From: Phycisphaerales bacterium
GTDB taxonomy: Bacteria > Planctomycetota > Phycisphaerae > Phycisphaerales > UBA1924
Assembly: GCA_029260495.1 (NCBI GenBank)
Contig: JAJDDD010000006.1
Span: 186,001 to 250,000 of the forward strand
Direction of reading: 5' to 3'
DNA: 64,000 nt
A model generated the notes under the pieces. It was not told the origin of the DNA and searched no databases. It saw nothing but the letters and a program-made list of their open reading frames with translations. Positions 1 to 8,458 of this stretch are shown here, piece after piece (the first letter of the stretch is position 1; each line of letters begins with the position of its first letter). The position numbers and the translations under genes are program-made.

Positions 1-819
1 CTTCGACAGCGCCCGCCGCAGCGCAGCTGGATACGTCGCGTCCGCCACGTTCACCGGCTCAATCACACCACCCCTCGCCGCACTCTCATCCGACGACACT
101 TCCGCTGCTACACGGCCAAACTCTTCCCCGCGCGCCAAACGCGAAATCACCTCATTCGCCTCCGCAAGCGACACAGTTGTAATCAGCCGTGCCCGATGCG
201 CGCGTCCGTGCCGCAGCGCATGCGCCTGCTCAATCGCGCTCTCCGTCACGCGCACATCGCCAGCCACCAACATTCTCATCATCGCCGTGCGCCTGAGCAG
301 CGCCGCAAACCGCACCGGCCCCAACCCGCGCCGAGCCCGCAGATCTATGACCAGCCGCTCCGCTTCATCTTCCGTCCGCGCGCCGCCGTCACGTTCAAGC
401 GACCGCGCCAGAAGTTCGCGCTCCCGCATGGCGTCGCGCTCCGTAAGCCGCAGCCCTGAACGCGCCATCTCCTGCGCAAGCATCTGATCCAGCGCCATCT
501 CTTCAAGCACGCTCGCTCCAGCCGCCTCGCCAAGTCGCGCCCAAAGCTCAACCCGGCTGAGTCCGCGCCCCTGCACCAGCGCAGCCGGCGCCGATCGCGC
601 ACTCCCAGCGTTCGTTCCACCCTTGTTTGTGGTGCGCTCTCCCACCCGTTCCCGCGCCCGCTCAAGCCCGCTCGAAACGTCAGGCCCGCGCCCCGCTCCC
701 CCAGATTCAGCACACCCCGCGCCGAGCAACACCAAACCGAACGTCACGGCCACAAACAAACACCAAGCTGTTCCCCGGTCCATTTTCACGCTGATGACCC
801 TCTGCTTTGACCGCGTCAT
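1..819 (-). CDS. Secreted PpiC/parvulin-type peptidyl-prolyl isomerase (partial)
   Basis: The minus strand is open from an ATG at 819 through position 1, so the 3' end lies outside the window (273 codons seen). GGAGG sits 7 nt upstream of the ATG. The N-terminus has a basic stretch (MTRSKQR), a hydrophobic core and a lipobox-like LGAGC with Cys36, so a lipoprotein or secreted protein is likely. After a low-complexity linker comes a helical segment rich in Glu and Arg, like the SurA/PrsA N-terminal chaperone region. From about residue 200 (RARLITTVSLAEANEVISRL, then EEFGRVAAEVSSDESAARGG) it matches the start of a parvulin domain. Family knowledge: such proteins isomerise Xaa-Pro bonds and help fold exported proteins. 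The catalytic end of the domain is outside the window. Confidence 0.72.
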   Translation of the reverse strand, partial: MTRSKQRVISVKMDRGTAWCLFVAVTFGLVLLGAGCAESGGAGRGPDVSSGLERARERVGERTTNKGGTNAGSARSAPAALVQGRGLSRVELWARLGEAAGASVLEEMALDQMLAQEMARSGLRLTERDAMRERELLARSLERDGGARTEDEAERLVIDLRARRGLGPVRFAALLRRTAMMRMLVAGDVRVTESAIEQAHALRHGRAHRARLITTVSLAEANEVISRLARGEEFGRVAAEVSSDESAARGGVIEPVNVADATYPAALRRALSK

Positions 820-1048
820 GCCAACCTCCAACCCCTCTCACAGCCTCTTCAACCCCTAGAGCCCGTCTTCACGACGTCGCCCCGGAACAGCCCTGTCCCA
901 TTGTGCGTACTGTTGTAGCAAGACGCCCACACCCCTGGCGTCCTTCGTCTGAAGAATGTAGCTCCGCCTTCGAGTGGGCAGGGAGTCACAATCCCCCCGC
1001 TGAGCGGCGCCCTTGAGTATCGCCGATGAAGTTCGTTCCGGAATCTCG

Positions 1049-2251
1049 ATGACCACCAGTAACACCACCTCGACTCCCCCTTCCCCGTCTTCGGAACACT
1101 CCCAACCGGCAGAGCCGCCGCGTACGGTCGTCTGTCCCTATTGCGGCTGCGTACAGCCCGATGGGGCTGCCTGCCGCGCATGCGCCAGTCTCGTCGATCC
1201 ACTTACCAAGCAAGCCACACAAAACGCCATGGGCGCCTGGTGTGTTCGTGATGAGCACAATCCCTTCAAGCCAGGCTGCTCCTACGAAACACTCCGAAGG
1301 CTTGTTGAACGCGGAAAAATCAACGCAGAAACAATCATTCGCGGCCCAACTACAAATCAGTTCTGGGCATTCGCGCGCGATATACAAGGCGTCGCCAACC
1401 TGCTCGGCCACTGTCACAACTGCCACATCGAAGTGCGCCCCGATGACTACATGTGCCGCGCCTGCGCCGCCATCCTCTCACCAAACACCGATCGCCAATC
1501 GCTCGGCCTCGCGCCCGTCCGTCTTCTTCCAGGTCACGCGCCGCCGCATGTCATCGCGCGAGCCGCAGCGAGCCAGGGCGCTGCGTCTGCCCAGCCAACC
1601 TCGCCGTCCGCCGTTGTCGACCCGTCCGTCCGTCGCGTCGGCGCTCCCGCCAGCGCAACCAAATCAACCATCGCCGGCAACGCTCACACGACGACAACAA
1701 GCGATCAACCAACAGACTCAGCCATCACCGCCGCTGCAACCACACGCCGCCTTCGTCGCCAGCTCGCAAGCGTCCGCGCCATGATCGCGCTGCTCATCGT
1801 CGCCAACTTCATCCTCCTCGCCTTCCTCGCCGCCCTCGTCATCCAGCTCCGCAGCAGCTCCCCGGCGCCCGACACAACACAGCAAGAAGCATCGACATCA
1901 ACTCCCGCAATCATCGAACAGCCGCCCCCCGACGATCCCTCGCCAGCTTCCAATCCAGCCGCTGACGATCCAATAGACACAGTCGCCGATTCATCCGAAT
2001 CCGCCCCCGCTCAATCCCCGATCGATCAAGCCCCCATCGACCAGGCCGCCGCCAACCGCGCCGCCGCCCGCATGGCTGAGGCGCTCAAACTCGCCGACCT
2101 CGACACCATCAAAGACGTCGAGCAGGCCGTCGCCATTTTGCAGGGGATCGCCCGTGAAACTCCCGCGTCCGCCATGCCGCCGGGCCTTGATGAACACCTC
2201 GTTCGCCTCAACGCCCGCCTCGACGAGCTCTATCTTCGTCAAGCCATGTAA
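1049..2251 (+). CDS. Membrane protein with two zinc ribbons and a GYF-2-like segment
   Basis: The protein has 400 residues from the ATG at 1049. An in-frame TTG at 1013 has no ribosome site, so ATG is preferred. Two CxxC...CxxC zinc ribbons are visible (Cys29/32/42/45 and Cys122/125/136/139). Between them lies a segment with a GPTTNQFWAFARD motif, as in GYF-2-like peptide-binding domains. A Pro/Ser/Thr linker leads to one transmembrane helix at about residues 247-267, then an acidic, Pro-rich and Ala-rich helical tail. The zinc ribbons probably face the cytoplasm and the tail the periplasm; this is inferred from the single helix. The gene is divergent from the foldase gene, with 229 bp between them. 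No enzymatic function is visible. Confidence 0.7.
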   Translation: MTTSNTTSTPPSPSSEHSQPAEPPRTVVCPYCGCVQPDGAACRACASLVDPLTKQATQNAMGAWCVRDEHNPFKPGCSYETLRRLVERGKINAETIIRGPTTNQFWAFARDIQGVANLLGHCHNCHIEVRPDDYMCRACAAILSPNTDRQSLGLAPVRLLPGHAPPHVIARAAASQGAASAQPTSPSAVVDPSVRRVGAPASATKSTIAGNAHTTTTSDQPTDSAITAAATTRRLRRQLASVRAMIALLIVANFILLAFLAALVIQLRSSSPAPDTTQQEASTSTPAIIEQPPPDDPSPASNPAADDPIDTVADSSESAPAQSPIDQAPIDQAAANRAAARMAEALKLADLDTIKDVEQAVAILQGIARETPASAMPPGLDEHLVRLNARLDELYLRQAM

Positions 2252-2544
2252 TAGCAAGAGTTTACAGCCCTAAATCTCAGCCTGACCTGCCGTTCATCGC
2301 GCTGGAAGCCACCGCCCTCCACGATCCCTCCTGATGTTCCGGCCTGGGTGAAAATTGATCTGACATTTGGAAAAACCCGCGTCAGGACTTCAAAACCCAT
2401 GCCGTCGGGCGTCTGGTGGTGGGGAGGGCGCGGCGAGACACCGAACATATCCCGAAAGTGTCAAGGGCGGCGAAGGGCGCGCTCCCGGTGAATCGCGCAG
2501 CGGTTGAAGACCCCCGTCCAGATTCCTTCCACACTGTAAGTTCG

Positions 2545-2744
2545 TTGTATACAAAGACTTATAAAAAATACGCGAAAGCGGCCCTGAGGGCGTTGACCGC
2601 CGTATTTCCGTGGCTAGGCTAGCGTATCTCGCCGATGATGATGTCCGGAGGCGATGGTCAGCAAAACCACAAGCATTTTCACTATGGCGCAAGCCGTAGC
2701 ACGCCGCCGAACGAGGATCGGAGCCCTCGTTCGGTGGTTTTTTT
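2545..2744 (+). ncRNA. Candidate structured small RNA ending at an intrinsic terminator
   Basis: The 674-bp gap 2252-2925 has no convincing gene. It ends in a strong plus-strand terminator with no gene closer than 450 bp upstream. An AT-rich stretch (2545-2570) starting with the palindrome TTGTATACAA could hold a promoter. It is followed by a nested fold: AAATACG (2566-2572) pairs with CGTATTT (2601-2607), GCGG (2578-2581) with CCGC (2597-2600), and CCC with GGG around a TGA loop (2582-2590). I could not match it to 6S, SRP, RNase P or tmRNA signatures. It could equally be a long 3' untranslated region of the gene ending at 2251. Confidence 0.3.
2704..2744 (+). terminator. Intrinsic terminator
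   Basis: A perfect 10-bp stem (2707-2716 with 2725-2734) encloses an 8-nt loop. It is extended by C-G pairs and one G-T pair on the outside and followed by seven T residues at 2738-2744. The T run fits only plus-strand transcription. Confidence 0.85.
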
Positions 2745-2925
2745 ATGCGCACATGCATGCGCATGTCAGGTTTTCGGACGGCATGGCGCGCACGAAGTGG
2801 AGAAGTTGTCGCTTCGTGTCGACTGCTGTCGTGCGCGGTTTCGAGATTGGTGTGCGCATCGGCGCGGCGCCTGTCTTGCATAGCGACCATGTTGGCGCGC
2901 CCAAGCGTGGTACACTTGCTGCGCT

Positions 2926-3201
2926 ATGCCCGCGCACGTTGAACACTACGAACCCGGAATGCGCGTCCGCGTGACCCAGCAGATCGGCCGGCAGAACAAC
3001 CCGGTAACGACGGCGGTGGTTGGCGAGATCGTTTCATCTGAACAAGCCAAGACCGGCTCGTGGTACGCCCACGCGAAGGACGATCGGCTGTGGCTCGATC
3101 GGCTGACGCTGCGCAAAGATGATGGCGAGATTGTGGTGTGCAATCTCGATCAGTTCAGCGTGGTGGAGCCGATTGGCGGGGCCTCTGCGAAGTCGGCATA
3201 G
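2926..3201 (+). CDS. Small conserved hypothetical protein
   Basis: The protein has 91 residues, a basic first half (MRVRVTQQIGRQ) and a Lys-Thr-Gly-Ser-Trp-Tyr-Ala-His motif followed by LWLDRLTLRKDDGE. It looks like a small beta-barrel (SH3-like) fold. Similar short proteins occur in planctomycetes as far as I recall, with no known function. No signal peptide or membrane helix is present, so it is probably cytoplasmic. The ATG at 2926 has no clear Shine-Dalgarno site; an in-frame ATG at 2959 preceded by CCGGA is an alternative. It stands alone, with the terminator at 2704-2744 upstream and about 200 bp before the next gene. Confidence 0.6.
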   Translation: MPAHVEHYEPGMRVRVTQQIGRQNNPVTTAVVGEIVSSEQAKTGSWYAHAKDDRLWLDRLTLRKDDGEIVVCNLDQFSVVEPIGGASAKSA

Positions 3202-3331
3202 GTTGAACACCCAGTTTAACGCTTGCTGACGGCTGCGCCTGCGTTTTGGCAGCAATTGCTGAGGCGCCGAAATGTCGCCGTAGGATGGCGGCAGTGAATT
3301 TTCTCTGGAAATAATGGGAAAGTTGCGAGTC

Positions 3332-3344
3332 TTGTGTCACACAA
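3332..3344. promoter_or_regulatory. Palindrome upstream of the surface-protein gene, possible operator
   Basis: TTGTGT-C-ACACAA is a perfect 6+1+6 inverted repeat about 60 bp before the ATG at 3404. Its size and position fit a dimeric regulator site. No clear -35/-10 pair was found beside it, so the assignment is a guess. The ribosome site for 3404 is AAGGAG, about 8 nt upstream. Confidence 0.25.
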
Positions 3345-3403
3345 TCGCTCGCACAGTCACTTCTTAATGAGGGAGTTTCTTTTCACCACCAAGGAGCAGC
3401 CCC

Positions 3404-5938
3404 ATGAAGATGTGGAAGACAGCGGCGTTGGCGTTCAGTGCATATGGCCTGTTGAGCCTGGCGGCGGCATTGGAGGTGTCTGCCGGGGGTGATCCACGGG
3501 GCGCCCTTCCTGAGATTGACACGTCATTTCCCGCGACGGCGGATGAATGGCGGGCGCGCTATCCGGAGTTGCCACTCGATGACGGGCTCTTTGCGAGCCC
3601 CGATTTTGACGGCGACGGCGTGGGGGATCTGATTTTTCAAACGGTCGGGTTTGATCTTGATGCGCCGCGCGTGGGGCAGGTGGACGTGCTTTCGGGGTGG
3701 CTGGCGGATGAAATATTCTCATGCGGCGGAGAGGCGGCGAACGATTTGTTCGGCATCGTTGCTGTGAGTGTCGGCGATATCAATGGTGACGGCGTTCAAG
3801 ATCTGGCGATCAGCGCGCCGGCGAGCGGTGCAGCTGTTGAAGAGGGGGGTCGGGTTTACATTCATTCAGGCGATGACGGGACATTGATCTGGCGCATCAC
3901 CGGGCAGGTTCCTTTCGGCGGGTTTGGGTGGTCCATTGCGCCGCTTGGCGACATTAATGGCGACAACATCGATGACTTCGCGGTCGGCGCGCCCTTTGGC
4001 GGGGCGACTGGAAGAGTGAATATTTTTCATGGCGAGCCGGCTGTTCAGGGACTGGTTGAGAAGTCTCAGTTTGATGCGCAGCTGACCCTCTTCGGCGAGG
4101 GCGCCCTTGATCTGTTTGGATTCTCGGTGGCGAAAGCCGGTGATTTCAACGGCGACAGCGTCGAGGACATCATCGTCGGCGCTCCGTTGCATGATCGAAC
4201 CGCGGGTGAGGATCCGAACAACGGGGCGGCGTATGTGTATTCGGGACAGGATGGCTCGCTGCTGGCGGAGATCAAGACGGACGCTGTTCGCCGGGGGCTT
4301 GGGTTTGCGGTGGGGGGCGTCGGCGATGTGAACGGCGACGGCTTTGCGGATGTCGGCGCGGCGTCGCCGGGCGAGATTTTGGTGAATGAGCAGACGGCGG
4401 AGGTGATGGATGACAGCCATGTGCTGGTCTTTGGCGGGAGCGCTGGTGCGGGTCCGGGGTCGCCGGCGCTGCTTGAGAGTGATGCGGTGTCGACGCTGAA
4501 CGCTGCGGATGACGCTGAGTTTTTGTTTGGAGCGGTGATTGAAGGGGCCAATGATGTGACGGGTGATGGCGTGAACGAGGCGCTGGTGGATTCGAGCGTG
4601 ATTGTGACAGACCCTGTGGATGGGTCGCTGCGATATGAAATACAAACTTATATTTATGGCGGAGACGGATCGCTGGTGACGAGTTTTCGATCAGATGAGG
4701 ATGTGCCGGAGTTTCCGATGGGGCCAGAGCCGATTCAGCAGGCGCTGCCGTTCACTGGCGATGTTGATGGGGATGGCGTCGTCGGTGCGGATGATTTGAA
4801 GCTGGTGACAGAGAACATTGGGCGTGCTGGCGCCTTGCTCGTTGATGGCGATGTGTCGGGGGATGGTGTGGTTGATCTTGTTGATTTGAAAGTTGTGATG
4901 CGCGCGTATGGGCTGGAGGGCGCTGCGCGGTTGCGGGGTGATTTTGATGGAAACAGCATTATCAATGTGCGCGATCTGCGCGTGCTATTGAAGTCTGTGC
5001 AGGATGGTTTGCCTTATCGGGGTGTGTTTGATCTTGATGGGGACGGCGACGTTGATGTCGATGACGCCGCCGCGATGATGGAGGCGAGCGGGGGTTTGAT
5101 CCCGACGGATGAGCTCTGTGATGAGCTTGATCTTCACGATTTGTCAAATGATCTGGATGAGTGCCGGGGCGGGGGGCTTGGCGATGGTCGCTTGCCGCCT
5201 GTGGCGCCGGACCCGCGGCCGAGGCCTGGGCCCGATTGTGATGAGCTGCCGCGGGAGAATGCGGGTGATTGCACCTTGTGGGCGCTGTGCGTGACGGAGC
5301 CGCTGGCCGAGGAGCTGCGCGAGCTTGAGGATGAGCTGGAAGAGTTGGAGATGGAAGAAGAGGAGTTGTTCAGGCAGCTCTTTCAGCTGCTGACAAATTT
5401 GATCGCGTTGCAGAAGGATCGGGATGACCTTTATCAGAATATTCTTGCTCGGTTGAATAATGACGAGAAGACAGATTTGCGGCGGAATAACCAAAATGTT
5501 GGAATGGGAGCAATGATTGGTGGTGGCACGGGCGTATTAGCCGCTCTTGGTGGATTGAAGGCCGTTGCTAAGAAACCGTCACTGTGGGTAGTTGGCGCCG
5601 GAGCTTTCGCAGGCGGAGCTATCGGAGTTGCTTTTGAGGGCTGGATGGACGATCGGGCGATTCGAGCGCATTACGCCCAACGTCGCTCAGATTACCATTT
5701 AGCGTTCAACGGCATTAATCCATTTGTAGGAGGATTGCCCGAAGGTCTTTTGGCGGCTGGTCAGGCAGTGGTTGCAGCGGCAATGGCTGTGCGGGAAGCG
5801 GAGGACGCTTTGAGAGATTTACAAGATGAAATTGATATGCTTCAAGCGGAGATCGAAGCGAAGAAGTTGGAGATTGATCAAGCTCTCGACGACGCGATTG
5901 ATGCATGTCTGGCGCAGTTGCCTGGAGCGACTCCGTGA
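3404..5938 (+). CDS. Large secreted FG-GAP/dockerin protein with coiled-coil and Gly-rich hairpin tip
   Basis: The protein has 844 residues with a good RBS (AAGGAG) and a signal peptide (residues 1-28, ending VSAGG). Residues of about 60-420 hold FG-GAP units with Ca-binding DxNGDGxxD motifs, a beta-propeller as in integrins. Residues of about 446-560 hold four dockerin-like EF-hand repeats (DVDGDGVVGADDL, DVSGDGVVDLVDL, DFDGNSIINVRDL, DLDGDGDVDVDDA). A Pro-rich linker leads to a Glu/Leu coiled coil (about 635-685), a Gly-rich hydrophobic hairpin (about 703-745) and a second coiled coil (about 796-836) ending LPGATP. The tail therefore differs from the GC-type dockerin ends elsewhere in the window. 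The product is exported and may be membrane-active or surface-bound. Its stop overlaps the GTG start of the next gene. The 3' two-thirds recurs in truncated form downstream. Confidence 0.8.
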   Translation: MKMWKTAALAFSAYGLLSLAAALEVSAGGDPRGALPEIDTSFPATADEWRARYPELPLDDGLFASPDFDGDGVGDLIFQTVGFDLDAPRVGQVDVLSGWLADEIFSCGGEAANDLFGIVAVSVGDINGDGVQDLAISAPASGAAVEEGGRVYIHSGDDGTLIWRITGQVPFGGFGWSIAPLGDINGDNIDDFAVGAPFGGATGRVNIFHGEPAVQGLVEKSQFDAQLTLFGEGALDLFGFSVAKAGDFNGDSVEDIIVGAPLHDRTAGEDPNNGAAYVYSGQDGSLLAEIKTDAVRRGLGFAVGGVGDVNGDGFADVGAASPGEILVNEQTAEVMDDSHVLVFGGSAGAGPGSPALLESDAVSTLNAADDAEFLFGAVIEGANDVTGDGVNEALVDSSVIVTDPVDGSLRYEIQTYIYGGDGSLVTSFRSDEDVPEFPMGPEPIQQALPFTGDVDGDGVVGADDLKLVTENIGRAGALLVDGDVSGDGVVDLVDLKVVMRAYGLEGAARLRGDFDGNSIINVRDLRVLLKSVQDGLPYRGVFDLDGDGDVDVDDAAAMMEASGGLIPTDELCDELDLHDLSNDLDECRGGGLGDGRLPPVAPDPRPRPGPDCDELPRENAGDCTLWALCVTEPLAEELRELEDELEELEMEEEELFRQLFQLLTNLIALQKDRDDLYQNILARLNNDEKTDLRRNNQNVGMGAMIGGGTGVLAALGGLKAVAKKPSLWVVGAGAFAGGAIGVAFEGWMDDRAIRAHYAQRRSDYHLAFNGINPFVGGLPEGLLAAGQAVVAAAMAVREAEDALRDLQDEIDMLQAEIEAKKLEIDQALDDAIDACLAQLPGATP
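4335..4731 (+). repeat. Direct repeat, copy A (FG-GAP segment)
   Basis: This 397-bp segment of the intact gene aligns without gaps to 6406-6802. It contains 83 consecutive identical bases (4487-4569 = 6558-6640) and a second identical run of about 38 bases near the 3' end. It is long enough to serve as a homologous recombination substrate. Confidence 0.85.
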
Positions 5939-6402
5939 ACGAGCGCGAGTTTGAATATTACGATCCGAATGACCCTCGTTTCATAAGCGCTAAACGAGAG
6001 CGATTACGAAATAGGATTACACATATTTTCATTGTTGGTTTAGCATTTGGTTATTTTATTATACGATTTATCTCGATTGAAGTACATTTTCCGGCACTAT
6101 TGATATATTATTTATTATTTGCAATACCTTTTTTTATAATAGCAGGAATATATTATTTGCGCTATGCTCGCTTTTCGCATAATTTTACTGATAAAGAAGT
6201 TGTTTGTCGCAAGTGCGATTATCCGCTATGTGATCTCAAGCATGCTGACATCTGTCCTGAATGCGGTGCCGATTTGACGCAACATTCGGCGATTTCATTA
6301 ACACAACACATGGGTGCTGGTGCACAATTAATGATGGCGTCTGGTGCGTGGGTGGTGGCAATTGGCTGTGCTTGGAAGGCTTGGTCGTTATTGTTTCCAT
6401 AA
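5935..6402 (+). CDS. Small two-helix membrane protein with C-terminal zinc ribbon (copy A partner)
   Basis: The protein has 155 residues. GTG at 5935 is chosen because it overlaps the upstream TGA (GTGA), has GGAG exactly 7 nt upstream, and the same arrangement occurs at 8000 and 8691; an ATG at 5905 would overlap by 34 bp. The N-terminus is charged (SAKRERLRNR). Two hydrophobic helices follow, then a zinc ribbon VCRKCDYPL...ICPECGADL, then a last hydrophobic stretch. Such zinc-ribbon membrane proteins are common in planctomycetes and lack an assigned role. Translational coupling suggests it works with the upstream protein, perhaps as membrane partner, chaperone or immunity factor; this is inference. 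The helix-coding part is strikingly AT-rich: 6061-6120 has 15 G+C of 60. Confidence 0.72.
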   Translation: MNEREFEYYDPNDPRFISAKRERLRNRITHIFIVGLAFGYFIIRFISIEVHFPALLIYYLLFAIPFFIIAGIYYLRYARFSHNFTDKEVVCRKCDYPLCDLKHADICPECGADLTQHSAISLTQHMGAGAQLMMASGAWVVAIGCAWKAWSLLFP

Positions 6403-8003
6403 CTAGCGACGGGTTCGCTGATGTTGGGGCGGCGTCGCCGGGCGAGGTGCTGGTGAATGAGCAGACGGCGGAGGTGACGGAGGACAGCCATGTGCTGGTG
6501 TTTGGCGGGAGCGCAGTGGCGGGTCCGGGGTCGCCGGCGCTCTTGGAGACGGATGCTGTGTCGACGCTGAACGCTGCGGATGACGCTGAGTTTTTGTTTG
6601 GAGCGGTGATTGAAGGGGCCAATGATGTGACGGGTGATGGGATGGATGAGGCGCTGGTGGATTCGAGTGTGATTGTGACGGACCCGGCGGATGGGTCGCT
6701 GCGCTATGAGATACAAACTTATATTTATGGCGGTGATGGTGCGTTGGTGGGGAGTTTTCGTTCGGATGAGGATGTGCCGGAGTTTCCGATGGGGCCAGAG
6801 CCCATTAATCAGCCTGTTGCACTTGCTGCAGATATTGATGGCGACGGAGATGTTGATGACATTGATCTGCGGATTGTGGCGGAGAACATTGGGAAGCTGA
6901 ACGCGCAGTTTTTACAGGGGGATTTGAATCGCGACGGCGTGGTTGACAGGGATGATCTGCGCATTGCGATGTCAACGTACGGCGAGCGCAGCGGCGCCGT
7001 GCGAAAGAAGGGGGATTTGAACGCGGACGGGGTTGTGAACAAGTGGGATTTACGATTGCTGGCGCTGGGGATAGCGAAGGGTGAGTATTTCATTGGAAAT
7101 ACGGGGAATCCGGGTGCGGATGTTGATGGCGACGGCGATGTTGATGTAAACGATGCGGCTGCGATGATGCAGGCGAGTGGCGGTTTGATTCCTGCGGATG
7201 AGTTGTGTGATGAGCTGTCGCTGTTGGGATTGTCGAATGATTTGGATGAGTGTCGAAGTGGGGGAGGGGTGTTGGGCGACGGTCCGCTGGAGCCTGATCC
7301 ACGGCCTGTGCCGGGGCCGGATTGTGATGAGTTGCCGACGGAGAATTTGGCGGATTGTGCGCGGTGGGTGAACTGTGTGGTGGATGCGCTTCAGGAGGAA
7401 CTCGAGGAGCTGGAGGAAGAGCTTGAAGAGTTGGAGATGGAGAAGGAGGAACTGGAGGAGGAGATTGCGCAGTTGCAGGCGGCTCTAATCGCGCTGCAGA
7501 AGGTTGCGGATAAGCAGTTGCAGGGCGCGATTGCACGGGCTACTCAGTCTCGTGACAATCTGCTTCGTAGGAATAGAAATCAGAGTTTGACTGCTGCTGG
7601 GGTTACCGGCGGTGTGGGTGCAGCCGGCGCTATAGTAGTATCTGGTCCACTGGCCTATGTTATCGCCGCCGCCGGAGCCGGTGCAGCAATTGGGTCCTTG
7701 TTGCAGGGGTGGTTGGATGAAAGGAACATTAACGCTGATCATCAGCAACGGATTGCGAACTATCTTCTTGCGTGGTCGGGGATGGATCCGTTTGTACCAT
7801 TGCCTGATGGTCTGTTGGCTGCTGGTCAGGCTGTGGCCGTGGCGGCGATGGTATTACAGGAAAAAAAGGATGCGCTGGTCGAGCTTCAAGCCGCGATCGA
7901 TGAACTTGAGGAAGCAATTGAGGCGTTGGAAGAAGAAATTGAGCAAACAGTTGAGCAAGCATTTGATGAATGCATGGCGCAGCTGCCTGGAGCGACTCCG
8001 TGA
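6403..8003 (+). pseudogene. 5'-truncated second copy of the FG-GAP/dockerin/coiled-coil gene (silent cassette B)
   Basis: Homology to the gene at 3404 starts 4 nt after the stop at 6402, in the middle of an FG-GAP motif (SDGFADVGAASPGE), and runs to the common end LPGATP at 8003. It keeps FG-GAP units, the dockerin-like EF-hands (DIDGDGDVDDIDL onward), the first coiled coil, a different Gly/Ala-rich hydrophobic hairpin and the second coiled coil. It has no signal peptide, start region or RBS. The open frame extends back to 6261 only as an out-of-frame shadow of the preceding gene. The body has no internal stop, so it is either recently truncated or kept as a donor cassette. The tip domain has diverged from copy A while the upstream 397 bp stayed close. 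Confidence 0.75.
6406..6802 (+). repeat. Direct repeat, copy B (FG-GAP segment)
   Basis: Ungapped partner of 4335-4731, including the 83-bp identity at 6558-6640. A third, shorter copy lies at about 9171-9297. Confidence 0.85.
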
Positions 8004-8458
8004 GCAAAGGCGAGTTGCAATATTATGACGCAAACGACCCTCGTATTGTAAGCGCCAAACAGGAACGATTGCGGAATAGAATCGTACTTGCTCTTTGGAT
8101 GGTCCTGAGCATCGGATGGTTTGTCGCAGACTTTGTGTCAATCAAAACACGGATTCCAGAGATAGAAGTATTTTATTTAATGCTTATAGCCGTTATATAT
8201 GCAGCATCAGGCATATATATGCTTTGTTTTGTTCGTTATGTTCGCGATGTCACCCGTGAAGGGATCGTGTGTCGAAAGTGCGATTATCCAGTGTCAGATG
8301 TTAAAAACGCCGGCATCTGTCCAGAATGCGGAGCTGATCTGACAGCGCGATCGGCTTTCTCATTGACACAACGCCCGGCCGCGCATAAGCGATTGTTGTC
8401 GGCATGCTTCGTGTGGCTATTGTCTGCGATGTTCTTTTATATTGTGTTTACGAATTGA
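8000..8458 (+). CDS. Small membrane zinc-ribbon protein (copy B partner)
   Basis: The protein has 152 residues from GTG at 8000, overlapping the TGA of cassette B (GTGA), with GGAG 7 nt upstream. It is paralogous to 5935-6402: it shares the charged start (SAKQERLRNR), two transmembrane helices, the ribbon VCRKCDYPVSD...ICPECGADL and a final hydrophobic stretch. The helices have diverged much more than the ends. With cassette B lacking a start, it is unclear whether it is translated in place; its own RBS would allow it if a transcript reads through. Confidence 0.62.
   Translation: MSKGELQYYDANDPRIVSAKQERLRNRIVLALWMVLSIGWFVADFVSIKTRIPEIEVFYLMLIAVIYAASGIYMLCFVRYVRDVTREGIVCRKCDYPVSDVKNAGICPECGADLTARSAFSLTQRPAAHKRLLSACFVWLLSAMFFYIVFTN

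Noticed and set aside
6261-6402. Start of cassette B at 6261
   Set aside because: These 47 codons are an out-of-frame reading of the preceding membrane gene and show no signal peptide or RBS. Homology begins only after 6402.
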